Shown here piece after piece: positions 8,525 through 17,321 of a DNA stretch of 64,000 nt (its first letter is position 1; each line of letters starts with the position of its first letter). Under the pieces are notes generated by a model that made no database searches, was not told the DNA's origin, and saw only the letters and a list, made by a program, of their open reading frames with translations. Both the position numbers and the translations under genes were made by a program. The stretch is from Gammaproteobacteria bacterium (GTDB taxonomy: Bacteria; Pseudomonadota; Gammaproteobacteria; Competibacterales; Competibacteraceae). The stretch covers positions 124,001 to 188,000 of the forward strand of contig JACKNF010000006.1 in assembly GCA_024234995.1 (NCBI GenBank), in the 5' to 3' direction.

Positions 8525-9577
8525 TTATCTCTTAATTTTATTCCTTATTTTTTCAATAGGTCGCTCGAAAAATCTTGCCATTAAGAACCCAGATGCAATT
8601 ACAATCGGCACCGCAGCAAGGAGGAATAATCCACGACTAAGCTGCCATCCACTAGCCAAGTAAGAAACAACCAAACCACATTGATAGTGAAGAAGATAAA
8701 TTGGATAGCTGAGATCTCCTATTATCGAATCTAAGTTTTTGTCAATTGAAAAAACCTTCTTACGTTCACACAGATTATTGATAACAAATCCCGTCAAAAG
8801 CAGGTTTATATAAAAACACACCCCTCTAGGAGATTGCATTAAATATACACCAAAAATATAATTAAAAGTAATAGTTAAAATCAAAATTACAAGAAGATTA
8901 TTTCCCGCAAGTACTACACTATGATAAACTTTAAGCTGACGAAAATGGTAAAGTAAAGCACCAGCCGAAAATGGTAGGGATGCTGCAGCTACAGGGAAAT
9001 AGCGGTAACTTGGGGATGCCCCCCCTATTATCAAGTAGATAGTATAAGTGACACTAGCCATAAACCAAATGAGAGTTCGTAGAGGAGTTGCAGATAGTCC
9101 AAACCCAATACAAAGATAATAAAAACATTCAACAGTAAGTGCCCATGCTGGAGGTACTAATCGGGTATCCGTATGGATTGTTAATATTAAAAATAGATTT
9201 CTCAAGATCTGGTCAGTTGATTGAGGAAATCCAATATTTTCATGAAATGAGCGAGTAAATTCTTCACCGAGAAGCAAAACGAGTATCAAAGATAAAGTTG
9301 CTGAAAAATAGTAGATTGGAAAAATCCTCAACCATCTATTTAAGCAAAATTGAGAGATTCCTTTCAAAGAATAACCATAAGTATGGTGCATAATATAAGT
9401 CATCAAATATCCGCTCAGAAAATAAAACCCAAAAACAGCATAAGCACCAATATGCGGTACTGAACCCAGATGCCCAAATACAACGGCAAGTGCCAATAGA
9501 GTTCTAAAAATTCCAAACATTAAGTCAAAGTAGCTTTGATGGAGTTTACAAGTCCAACCATCTAGGGAAAACGACAT
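8525..9577 (-). CDS. Acyltransferase family 3 (OafA/YrhL-like) membrane protein
   Basis: This 350-residue polytopic protein of the acyltransferase-3 family usually O-acetylates surface polysaccharides. Typical marks are FRTLLALAVVFGHLG near the N-terminus (with the conserved His), FYFLSGYLMTYI, NRWLRIFPIYY (the R-x-R-P-like motif) and a C-terminal LHYQCGL segment. About ten hydrophobic helices are visible. ATG at 9577 gives a 19-residue leader before FGIFRTLL, and the internal Met at residue 20 is an alternative start. The DNA is AT-rich. The stop codon lies in the target duplication of the IS1595 element, so the C-terminus is preserved. Confidence 0.85.
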   Translation of the reverse strand: MSFSLDGWTCKLHQSYFDLMFGIFRTLLALAVVFGHLGSVPHIGAYAVFGFYFLSGYLMTYIMHHTYGYSLKGISQFCLNRWLRIFPIYYFSATLSLILVLLLGEEFTRSFHENIGFPQSTDQILRNLFLILTIHTDTRLVPPAWALTVECFYYLCIGFGLSATPLRTLIWFMASVTYTIYLIIGGASPSYRYFPVAAASLPFSAGALLYHFRQLKVYHSVVLAGNNLLVILILTITFNYIFGVYLMQSPRGVCFYINLLLTGFVINNLCERKKVFSIDKNLDSIIGDLSYPIYLLHYQCGLVVSYLASGWQLSRGLFLLAAVPIVIASGFLMARFFERPIEKIRNKIKR

Positions 9578-9615
9578 CCCTCAATCGTTTTCCCGATGAG
9601 CCAAGAATATTCCAA

Positions 9616-10485
9616 TCAATGATTTTCCGGCCATGTTTTGAGCCACTTTTCAGCAAGAAAAATCATTTTATTACGCGCTTCCATAGTAGAAAAAGTCTGA
9701 TCTGCTTCAGGCAAATCATGGCGTGTCACCGAGGCTGGACTTTTCATCGCATTGCACCACGCCGGTTCGGTTTGCACGAGTTCATCAAATTCCTTGCTAA
9801 CCAGGCTTTTTCCACTCATCAGCAACAAGATGTGGCCATGAAAGCATTGAATGCCTTCGCGCATTTTGTCTTGAAAAGACAAGCTTTCGAATGAGTTTGA
9901 TGGGTGTGCAATAGATCGATGTGGGCGTAATACCCGGCCTATCATGGATAGGGCTGGCAGTGGGTTAAACTGGAATCGTAGAACTTTTATCCAGAATGAT
10001 CTTTCGCGTAGACGTTGCCAATAATAATGCTTGACCGTGACGCGATCACTGGTCTCTTCGGAATGTACCCAGGGATTGCCAAGAATCAGTCCCTTCACCT
10101 CTGGAAACCGCCAAGCATTCATCATGCTAGCCGATGCGGCGTCGCAACCGCCCCACAGAACAAATTCGGTCACCATCGGCGCATGTTCGCGAAATGCGCG
10201 CAGGGCAGCCCGTAGATCATCTTCAATGTCGTTAAAGCCCCGGAACAACCCGGTGCTGTCGCCCATTCCACGGTAATCGAAGCGCATGACCGGTATGCCT
10301 TCAGCAGCCAGTTTTCGCCCAAGATAAACTAGTTGGCGACCGCATCCAGCCCGGTATTGTGGACCTCCCGCGACAATACTGAGGACTCCTCGATGAGAAG
10401 GCTGATCGGGCAGATGAATGATGCCAAGCAATGCATCACCCTGACATTTAAAGGTGATCGGCAACTCATGGGTCTTCACATCCAA
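9616..10485 (-). CDS. Exosortase A-associated alpha/beta hydrolase 1
   Basis: This 289-residue alpha/beta hydrolase-fold protein has GVLSIVAGGPQYRAGCGRQ and VMRFDYRGMGDS, matching the hydrolase 1 family that accompanies exosortase A systems (recalled as TIGR03100). The nucleophile elbow reads WGGCDAASA, so Cys replaces the usual Ser, as is typical for this subfamily. It overlaps the end of the hydrolase 2 gene by 10 bases, which marks them as a coupled pair. Its substrate is unknown. Co-occurrence with EPS genes suggests processing of a glycan or lipid-linked intermediate. Confidence 0.88.
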   Translation of the reverse strand: MDVKTHELPITFKCQGDALLGIIHLPDQPSHRGVLSIVAGGPQYRAGCGRQLVYLGRKLAAEGIPVMRFDYRGMGDSTGLFRGFNDIEDDLRAALRAFREHAPMVTEFVLWGGCDAASASMMNAWRFPEVKGLILGNPWVHSEETSDRVTVKHYYWQRLRERSFWIKVLRFQFNPLPALSMIGRVLRPHRSIAHPSNSFESLSFQDKMREGIQCFHGHILLLMSGKSLVSKEFDELVQTEPAWCNAMKSPASVTRHDLPEADQTFSTMEARNKMIFLAEKWLKTWPENH

Positions 10486-11330
10486 CTCCTGAAAATGCCA
10501 TTGGTTTTCCTGATTAAGTCGGGCACTGAATCACGCTCATGCAGTTGCCAGAATTTAGGTCCGGTAAAAGGTTGCACATTGACGTCATTGCCGTATGAGC
10601 GCAGGTGGTCAATAACCCGTTGGCTCTGCGCGCTGCATGGGTCGCCCGATTGTGCAACCTGTTCAAACCAGGCTACGCTGTGGTGGTTGTTTAAACAGAC
10701 CAAGTCTGTCATGCGAGTCGCGTCAATACCGGCAATCAATTTTCCCGTAAGCGCATAGCCAGCGACTTCAACGATCTCGCCGACGGCTAGTTTCGCGCGA
10801 ATTTGGTCAGTTGTTTCCTTGGGCAGACCGCGCTCCATCAGGAACGCCAAGCGCAACCGCAGATATTGGGTCATAAAGACCTTGCCATCGATGACCGGTT
10901 GCCACAGTAGCAGGCGACGGAAGCGGCCAGGATGATCATTCGCAATGGAGGTAGCTAGTAGCGCTCCCAGTCGGCACCCCCAAAGGATCGTTTCACAGCC
11001 AGCCTGAGCGACAAGCCAGTCTGCGGCAATTTGCACGTCTGAGACCCAGGTCTGCCAGTCGACGGCAGTGAGTTCGCCGTCGCTGTCGCCAACGCCGTAG
11101 GGGTCCAGGAGCAGGCTAGCATAGCCTAATGCCGCAAGTGATCGGGCTTGTTCAGCAGCGAGGGCGCGGCAGCGATTCATTTCTTCCGCAAAGGGGGAAA
11201 GATAGAGCAGCGCTCCTTTTGGGGGGCTTTCTGTCGGGAAATACAATGCAAAAAGGCGGCCTTTGCCATTGTCAATAAATAGGGGTTTGAACGATTGTTT
11301 AATCAACGATTGTTTGATCGATGTATTCAT
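10476..11330 (-). CDS. Exosortase A-associated alpha/beta hydrolase 2
   Basis: This 284-residue alpha/beta-hydrolase-fold protein shows KGALLYLSPFAEEMNRCR, LLLDPYGVGDSDGE and WGCRLGALLATS, all typical of the hydrolase 2 family of exosortase A loci (recalled as TIGR03101). At the elbow, Arg replaces the nucleophile Ser (G-C-R-L-G), so ordinary serine hydrolase chemistry is unlikely at that site. The gene is followed, with a 10-base overlap, by hydrolase 1. The pair is placed directly after the sulfotransferase and glycosyltransferase genes on the same strand. Confidence 0.88.
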   Translation of the reverse strand: MNTSIKQSLIKQSFKPLFIDNGKGRLFALYFPTESPPKGALLYLSPFAEEMNRCRALAAEQARSLAALGYASLLLDPYGVGDSDGELTAVDWQTWVSDVQIAADWLVAQAGCETILWGCRLGALLATSIANDHPGRFRRLLLWQPVIDGKVFMTQYLRLRLAFLMERGLPKETTDQIRAKLAVGEIVEVAGYALTGKLIAGIDATRMTDLVCLNNHHSVAWFEQVAQSGDPCSAQSQRVIDHLRSYGNDVNVQPFTGPKFWQLHERDSVPDLIRKTNGIFRSWM

Positions 11331-11376
11331 ATGTTACTTTGCTTTGAATCCATGCATCGCGATGAACGGTGACCGG

Positions 11377-12150
11377 TCATTTCCGCCCACTCTGGTGTTC
11401 ATGAAACTTGTCACGCAGCACCATCTCGTGTTTGGGGATACCGATGAAGCCCAGGATGTTTTTCTGCCCGGCGGGATGACTCATTTCGCTGATATCGAAG
11501 ATGCGGAAATGTTCGGGGTGTTGGGTGGCGAGTTGTTCTGCTTCGGCGTAGTAGTAGTCCCAGTATTTTTCAATGGCTTCGCGTTTGCTGACCGCTTCGA
11601 ATTTGGGAAAGGTTTTATCCCAGACCGGATCGGGTTGATATTCGGTTCCGTCGTGTTCCTGCCAAAAGTTTTTTGATCGATGAAACGGTGTACGGGTGAT
11701 CAACGACTTGAACCAGTCTGCAATCCACAGCGAACGCCAGCGGTGCATCGAGGATTTTTCCAGCCAACTCTCCACGGTCTCCTGCTTATCGCGGCGAATG
11801 CAGATAAAGCGGATATTATCGGTGATCGACAACAGATCATCGATATAGCGCAGATAATAGAAGGCGATATCGCCAAGGATGCGAACCTGGTTCATGGTTT
11901 GAAGGCGCGTATAGGTCTTGACTGACATCGGGCGGGTGTAGTCCAGCGCCAGGAGTCGTTTATCGCCGCCGGCCAGGATGGCTTGGAATTCGCGAATGGT
12001 ATTGCATACTGGCTGTGGATTGCCGGCGAATACCGCGCCAGCGGGATTAAGTTCATGAAAACAGAGTGCATGAGGTTGACTGTCGATCAAACGCGCCAGT
12101 GAGGCGGTGCCGGTGCGACCGGAGCCGAGGCCAATCACGATCATAAACAA
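11377..12150 (-). CDS. Sulfotransferase-like protein
   Basis: This 257-residue protein starts with the P-loop-like IVIGLGSGRTGTASLARL, the 5'-phosphosulfate loop of PAPS-dependent sulfotransferases. The segment RFICIRRDKQETVESW matches the 3'-phosphate binding region. A C-terminal RIFDISEMS plus the GIPKHE segment is also common in bacterial sulfotransferases acting on glycans. It would transfer sulfate from PAPS to the polysaccharide or its precursor in the cytoplasm. It sits 33 bases after a GT2 gene in the same direction. The acceptor is unknown. Confidence 0.8.
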   Translation of the reverse strand: MFMIVIGLGSGRTGTASLARLIDSQPHALCFHELNPAGAVFAGNPQPVCNTIREFQAILAGGDKRLLALDYTRPMSVKTYTRLQTMNQVRILGDIAFYYLRYIDDLLSITDNIRFICIRRDKQETVESWLEKSSMHRWRSLWIADWFKSLITRTPFHRSKNFWQEHDGTEYQPDPVWDKTFPKFEAVSKREAIEKYWDYYYAEAEQLATQHPEHFRIFDISEMSHPAGQKNILGFIGIPKHEMVLRDKFHEHQSGRK

Positions 12151-12183
12151 TGCTCCATCGTTGCCCGATTCATTAAGGGTATT

Positions 12184-13173
12184 TTAACCATGCACAGTCA
12201 GGGCGCGTAATCCCAGGTAGATGCAGTAGAACGGCCATTTCCAGTTCAGTCCGCCGATCAATGCCTCGGTCGCGTAGTACAGGCTTTGACGATATTGGCC
12301 CTGTTGCGCCAAACGTTCGGCCAGTTGTTTCAGCGCGACGGTTTTGTTGCGCCGGGCGGCGCGCTGAATCTGCGGATTGTTCGAGAACAGCAGCGCCTTG
12401 TCCATGACGTTGATCCTGAACAGTATTTTTTGGAGATCGGAAACCCGGGTAGAGGCATTGTTGCGTTGCGTCTGGTCGGGAACATTGTGACGTGCGATAA
12501 CCTGGGGAAAATAGCGAAGGGTTTGGCCCGCGTCGATAACCCGCAAATACAGATCCCATTCGCATTCGTAGCGGATAGTTTCGTCCATACTGCCGATCTG
12601 CTGGTAAAGTTCGCGCCGCACGATCAGGGTGTTCAAGTGGGCGAAGGTGGGGCAATGCAGCAAGTCGGAGACGGTGACGGCATACGCTCCACCCGGGTCA
12701 ATGGGTTCGCGCGGTTGTAAGTGGGTGGCGAGCGCATTCAACCATAGCGCCGCTGGTACGGGCTGCCCGTCGCGAAACGCGGTTTGGCAGGAAAAACAGG
12801 CGTCGACCGGCATTGAGGCATTGTGCAGAGTTTGGGCGATGCGGGCCAGGTGCCCGGTGTCAATCCAGTAGTCGTCATCATCGAGAAAACCAACGTAGCG
12901 ACCGCATGCCTGTTCTACGCCGCGATTAATGGCGTAGCTCGGTCCATGCCCGTTCGGCGTTCGGGGTAGATGGATCAATTGGATCGTTTCGCCGACATTC
13001 TCGATCAATTCCTGATAAGCGGTCTGGTATTCAGGGTCGGAGCCATCGTTGACAATGATGATCTCGCGGGAGGGATGGGTTTGAGCGATGACCGATGCTA
13101 CTGCCGCTTGCAGCAAGATGGGCCGATTTCGGCTAGGGATAATAATTGAGAAATCAGACGCAGTTTGCGGCAT
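12184..13173 (-). CDS. Glycosyltransferase family 2
   Basis: This 329-residue GT-A enzyme has an N-terminal FSIIIPSRNRPILLQ, then IVNDGSDPEYQ (nucleotide binding), GPSYAINRGVEQA and the metal-binding VGFLDDDDYWI. It would add one sugar to the growing polysaccharide repeat at the cytoplasmic side. No membrane helix is evident. It lies 23 bases after another GT2 gene. The donor sugar cannot be predicted. Confidence 0.9.
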   Translation of the reverse strand: MPQTASDFSIIIPSRNRPILLQAAVASVIAQTHPSREIIIVNDGSDPEYQTAYQELIENVGETIQLIHLPRTPNGHGPSYAINRGVEQACGRYVGFLDDDDYWIDTGHLARIAQTLHNASMPVDACFSCQTAFRDGQPVPAALWLNALATHLQPREPIDPGGAYAVTVSDLLHCPTFAHLNTLIVRRELYQQIGSMDETIRYECEWDLYLRVIDAGQTLRYFPQVIARHNVPDQTQRNNASTRVSDLQKILFRINVMDKALLFSNNPQIQRAARRNKTVALKQLAERLAQQGQYRQSLYYATEALIGGLNWKWPFYCIYLGLRALTVHG

Positions 13174-13196
13174 GTTAGATACTGTATCCTATGTTT

Positions 13197-14141
13197 TCAG
13201 GATAGAGTGGTGATCGTATAAAATTTGCAACACATTGCCTGCAAGCGTAGCTTGAAAGGCTTGGCTGTTGCGGGCAAAGTACGGTAAATATCTAGGGCTT
13301 CTGCGTAGCAGCCTACCCAGTAGGCTGATAAAAATGCTGTTTTTTTTCGATTAGCCACTTCTTGGGAAACTTGTGGAATGCGTTGTAGCGGGATCAGACC
13401 AGTACTGAGATGATCTTGCAGAATCAGGGCGCTGCCCAGGAGATTGCGATACTCGGCGCTGGTCGAGAAATTGGTTGGGTGCCGCCGGTAATTCCAGCAA
13501 AGGTGTTGATCGTAGCCGGTCCTGGCGGTGGGATGTAACGCCAGCCGACTGGTCAAATCAACGTCTTCAGCAATTTTACGGCTGTATTGTGGGTTAATGC
13601 CGCCGATTTTCTGGTAGAGACCCATCGTGAATGCAGTTCCCGATAGGTAGGCGATATTAAAGTTCAGGAACGCCCGATAAGGATCGTTAAGAAGCACAAA
13701 ATCTCTATCTTCAACTTCAGCAAAGGTTTCACGCCAGCCGACCGGCGGTTGGTGGGTGTGCCTTGGCGCTGCCCCTGGTCCGAAACTGGCGAAGTTAGCG
13801 CATGCCAGATTGATATCAGGAAAACGGTCGATCAGGCAGACTTTTCTGTTCAAGTAATCCGGGTTCCACACATCATCGCTGTCACATAACGCAATCCATG
13901 CTGATGTGCAAAGCTCAATCGCGGTCTTGCGGGCCATGCCAGGGCCGGAGTTGGTAATTCGCAACGAACGCACACGATGGGCGTAGCGATTAAGGATGGC
14001 AGCGGTGTCATCTGTAGAACCATCATCGACCACAACCACTTCGGCAGGCGGGTAGGTTTGGTTGAGGATGGCGTCGAGGGTTTCGCCAATGAAGGGTGCG
14101 CTGTTGTAGGCCGGTATGGCGACTGAGAACGCAATGCTCAT
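13197..14141 (-). CDS. Glycosyltransferase family 2
   Basis: This 314-residue GT-A enzyme starts with FSVAIPAYNSAPFIGETL, then VVVDDGSTDDTAAI and the DXD-like ALCDSDDVWNPDY, all typical of GT2. The ATG start overlaps the TGA stop of the upstream ATP-grasp/phosphatase gene (ATGA at 14138-14141), so the two are translationally coupled. The C-terminal part contains EDVDLTSRLAL, the usual ED motif that positions the acceptor. Its role is sugar addition during EPS repeat-unit assembly. The donor is unknown. Confidence 0.9.
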   Translation of the reverse strand: MSIAFSVAIPAYNSAPFIGETLDAILNQTYPPAEVVVVDDGSTDDTAAILNRYAHRVRSLRITNSGPGMARKTAIELCTSAWIALCDSDDVWNPDYLNRKVCLIDRFPDINLACANFASFGPGAAPRHTHQPPVGWRETFAEVEDRDFVLLNDPYRAFLNFNIAYLSGTAFTMGLYQKIGGINPQYSRKIAEDVDLTSRLALHPTARTGYDQHLCWNYRRHPTNFSTSAEYRNLLGSALILQDHLSTGLIPLQRIPQVSQEVANRKKTAFLSAYWVGCYAEALDIYRTLPATAKPFKLRLQAMCCKFYTITTLS

Positions 14142-15877
14142 ACGCCTTTCTCAAATAAGTTAGCAAGTTGGTCTACCCCAGCCATCACTTGGCGAAGGCA
14201 GGCTTGATATTGGGAGCGGGCTTTACCGTAGGGGTCGGGGATTTCTCCGCTAGAATCCGGCGCTCCCATCCCAAGCAGAAAGGTTTTGCCTTGTGCTTTG
14301 GGAAAAGTTTCTATCAGTCGCTGATAATGGACGAGTTCCATGACAAATATCATATCCGCTTTTTGGATTATAGTCGGATTCAGGCAGTTGGATGACCAAC
14401 CATGCATATCAATTCCCTGCTCAGCCGCGACATCGACCATAACAGGATCAGCAAGTCGGCCTTCCTGGTTATGAAAACCGGCGGAAGTTATCATGAGGCC
14501 CCGGTGGCTCAAGATACGTTCGGCATAACGATGAGCGACGGCGCTGCGGTTGATGTTGCCATAGCAGACAAAGAGTACGTGCTGGGCCTGGTTGATGCAA
14601 TGCACGATCTGGCCGTTGCGCCAGGCAGCGCGTTGGCGACGGCGTTGCCAGCGGTCATGTAGTTGACCCGCGATGCGCATGGCGTAACTTTTGATGAGTC
14701 GCCCGATGTCCACCAGCCCCGGTTTTGGATCGTGCCACTGTTGGACATCGAAGTAATGGCGTGGTGAAAACATCAGCGCTAGGTCTTTTAGAACTTGCCG
14801 GGTTGAGGGCAACGTAACTGGGCCGGTCGGGATATCGCGGCGCAGGACGGTTTCATGCCAGGAGACGTCGCGGGACAGGTTGCGGCATAGCACCCCGTCC
14901 CGTGGCGGAGCCCAAGGGTGAACTGCGCCTTCGACCAGGAGTTCGTAGAGCATGGCGGGAAAATCAGCGCCTGCAGCGACCGCCAGCGGTAGTGAACCCC
15001 AGAAACGCCCGTTGATTTCCATCAGGCAAAATTCGCCAGTCGCGGCGTTGCGCTTGAACTCGACCATGGCCACGCCATGCCAGTGCAAGGCGGCGATGAG
15101 TTGAGCTGAGGCGTTAAGGAGCGCGGGGGTGATGGAAGTGCTCTTGCGCAGGCAACTGCCGCCGCCGGTCAGCGGTAATTCGTGCATACGGATATGCTGG
15201 AAGGCGTAGACGATGCATCCCCGGTCGGCGATGAGTTCAATACCTACGCCGTCGCCCGTGAAGTATTCCTGGAGCAGCGCGCTGCCGTAGCGCAGAGTGT
15301 GGGTGGTGACGGCACGGAGTTGATCGGAGTTAAGCGCATAGCTGACGGTGAGCGGTACGTTCTGCGTGTCTTTGGAACCAATGGAGCTGACTGGCTTGAT
15401 GACGATGGGGAAGGATAACCCTTCGGTAGCAGCGGTGTCGAGTTGGGTAGGATCGTGCAAGTGGCGACTGGCGGGAGTAGGTATGCCGAGTTGCTGGGCC
15501 AGTTCAACGGTTCGAGCTTTGTTGAGTACGATCTTTAATGCTTCGCTAGGCGCTAAGGCCAGCCGGGTATCGTTGAGTTCGTGGCGGTGTCTGAGCAGCG
15601 GGTTGACCGTGCGCTCGGTGACCGGGATCACCAGGTCATAAATTCCATCGGCTAGTCGTTGGGTAATCCAGGCGATGAAGGCTGTTTCTTTCTCCAGTGG
15701 GTTGGGGTAGCGATGACTCGTGCGGACGGTGTTGGAGTAACCCGCAATGGGGTGTTTTTCGTGGCTGCCAATCTCAATGTGCAAACCCTTGCGGCGCAAG
15801 GATCGCGCAATGGTGAGGGCGGGTGGCAGATCACCATCGAGGATGAGAATTTTTGCTGAACCGCTACTGCTGTTCAT
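14138..15877 (-). CDS. ATP-grasp domain fused to low-molecular-weight protein tyrosine phosphatase
   Basis: In this 579-residue fusion, residues 1-400 are an ATP-grasp protein of the carbamoyl-phosphate-synthase-like type, with ILILDGDLPPALTIARSL, IVIKPVSSIGSKD and FCLMEINGRFWGSLPL (metal-binding E-x-N). From residue 433 a complete LMW-PTP domain follows: the P-loop CYGNINRS (Cys438, Arg444) and the general-acid DPYG at about 548. ATP-grasp enzymes ligate carboxylates to amines. LMW phosphatases in EPS loci (Wzb-type) dephosphorylate BY-kinases. No BY-kinase is visible in the window. The fusion continues into a GT2 gene with an ATGA overlap. Confidence 0.88.
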   Translation of the reverse strand: MNSSSGSAKILILDGDLPPALTIARSLRRKGLHIEIGSHEKHPIAGYSNTVRTSHRYPNPLEKETAFIAWITQRLADGIYDLVIPVTERTVNPLLRHRHELNDTRLALAPSEALKIVLNKARTVELAQQLGIPTPASRHLHDPTQLDTAATEGLSFPIVIKPVSSIGSKDTQNVPLTVSYALNSDQLRAVTTHTLRYGSALLQEYFTGDGVGIELIADRGCIVYAFQHIRMHELPLTGGGSCLRKSTSITPALLNASAQLIAALHWHGVAMVEFKRNAATGEFCLMEINGRFWGSLPLAVAAGADFPAMLYELLVEGAVHPWAPPRDGVLCRNLSRDVSWHETVLRRDIPTGPVTLPSTRQVLKDLALMFSPRHYFDVQQWHDPKPGLVDIGRLIKSYAMRIAGQLHDRWQRRRQRAAWRNGQIVHCINQAQHVLFVCYGNINRSAVAHRYAERILSHRGLMITSAGFHNQEGRLADPVMVDVAAEQGIDMHGWSSNCLNPTIIQKADMIFVMELVHYQRLIETFPKAQGKTFLLGMGAPDSSGEIPDPYGKARSQYQACLRQVMAGVDQLANLFEKGV

Positions 15878-15897
15878 GAACTGGCAATGCAGTAAGT

Positions 15898-17280
15898 TTA
15901 CCCATCATTATCTTGGGAAACCTTATTAACGAGATCAAGAAACTCACTACTACGCTCTCTCCTCAAATGACGCCGGGAGAATTCATGCCTATCTTGTGTA
16001 GTGAGTTTGGAAAGATAGCCACCATTTTTGCAAAACTGATCCCATAGATTGTGAAAAGCCACGCTCACTGATTCCGGATCATCGCTTTTGGCAAAAATAA
16101 CATTAGGATAATCTGCAAGGAGATGCCTAACATCACTCTGTTCTGGGACTATCGCCAAGATAGGTTTTCCCAACGCTATTGCTTCGTACATCTTTCCCGG
16201 TATGGCACCTAAAAATTGCGATTCACTGCTCATTGTGAGCAAAAGAGCATCCGAAGATAAGGAAGCCTTAAGACTATCCTGATGTGACAAAGCGCCGAGA
16301 TTGACCAAGGCACCGGAGTCAATACAGTCTTGAACGCGATCCTGAAAAGTATCCGGGATGCCACAGAATGATAGAGAGATGTGTTCCTTCATTAGGTGCG
16401 TTGAAGGGAAGTCGTTAAGAGCCTTCAGCAGTAAGTCTAGCAAATTGCTACCAGAAGCCAGTAGGCCATTGAAATGAATTCTAATCTTCCCGCTAGGAAC
16501 AGCGCGAGCTACTTGACCGATCTGCCCATCTATCCATGCCTCATCAAGATCATGCCCATTCAATATAAGGTAGAATTTAGTACGTGAACATATCTTCCTG
16601 AATTGCCGAGCAATTTGCTCAAGCCACGTCGGGCTAACAACGACAACCGCACTAGCATGTTTGAGACATTGCTTCTCAATAAATACTTCTACTTGATGCT
16701 GGTATGTTGTCTGTTGGTTTACATCTATATGAGAAGGGAAAGTCCAAGGATCACGATAATCCATAATCCAAGGTACTTGATGGATACGACGAAGAAGCAG
16801 ACCCGATAGGTGAGATAAGTGCTGCGGACCGCTGGTAATGATGCATTGCGGCTCGGTCTTAAATGAGTGATAAAAACCTGTAAAGCAGTCTTAAAAGACC
16901 AAAATAAAACAGGATTCGGCCAATAATTAGCTATGCGCCATCGGATAGCCTGATACAGAGTTTGGCATCGCTTAGAATGTGTTCTTTTAGAAGCACGATC
17001 TATCCACTCAAGTATATCTCTTAGAAATAAGCTTCGAGTACGTACAACCTCAATACCTGGCGGAAGCTGCTCTAAAAGACTAGAATCTTGACGAGAATGC
17101 CATGAGGCTCGGTCTGAGCAAAACACAGTTACTTTATACCCTGCAACCGTCATGTACTTGGCAAGCGCCATTACACGCCAAACACCTGGCCCTCCAATCG
17201 GAGGAAAGTCTAAATTAACTAAAAAGATCCGATGTGCATGATTTTTTGAATGCTTTTGTATTTCTTTGTTTTTTTCATGA
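15898..17280 (-). pseudogene. GT-B (group 1) glycosyltransferase, frameshifted
   Basis: Two adjoining frames make one glycosyltransferase. The N-terminal frame includes RIFLVNLDFPPIGGPGVWR and MALAKYMTVAGYKVTVFCSD, up to WSFKTAL. The C-terminal frame resumes as GFYHSFKTEPQCIITSGPQ, then IMDYRDPWTFPSH and, near the end, GKMYEAIALGKPILAI. The frames differ by one base around 16865-16881, at a T-rich run (CAGGTTTTTATC on the minus strand). A proper start is also missing: the ATG at 17278-17276 (ATGAAAAAAACAAAG) is out of frame with RIFLVN, which suggests a second indel in an A-run. Both could be real inactivation or assembly errors. Confidence 0.8.
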
Positions 17281-17321
17281 CGACCAACAAATAATGAGGT
17301 ATATTAAATTAAACTAAACAA

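Noticed and set aside
16865..16881. Programmed frameshift in the GT-B gene
   Set aside because: There is no clear slippery heptamer and the start is also displaced, so mutation or sequencing error is more likely.
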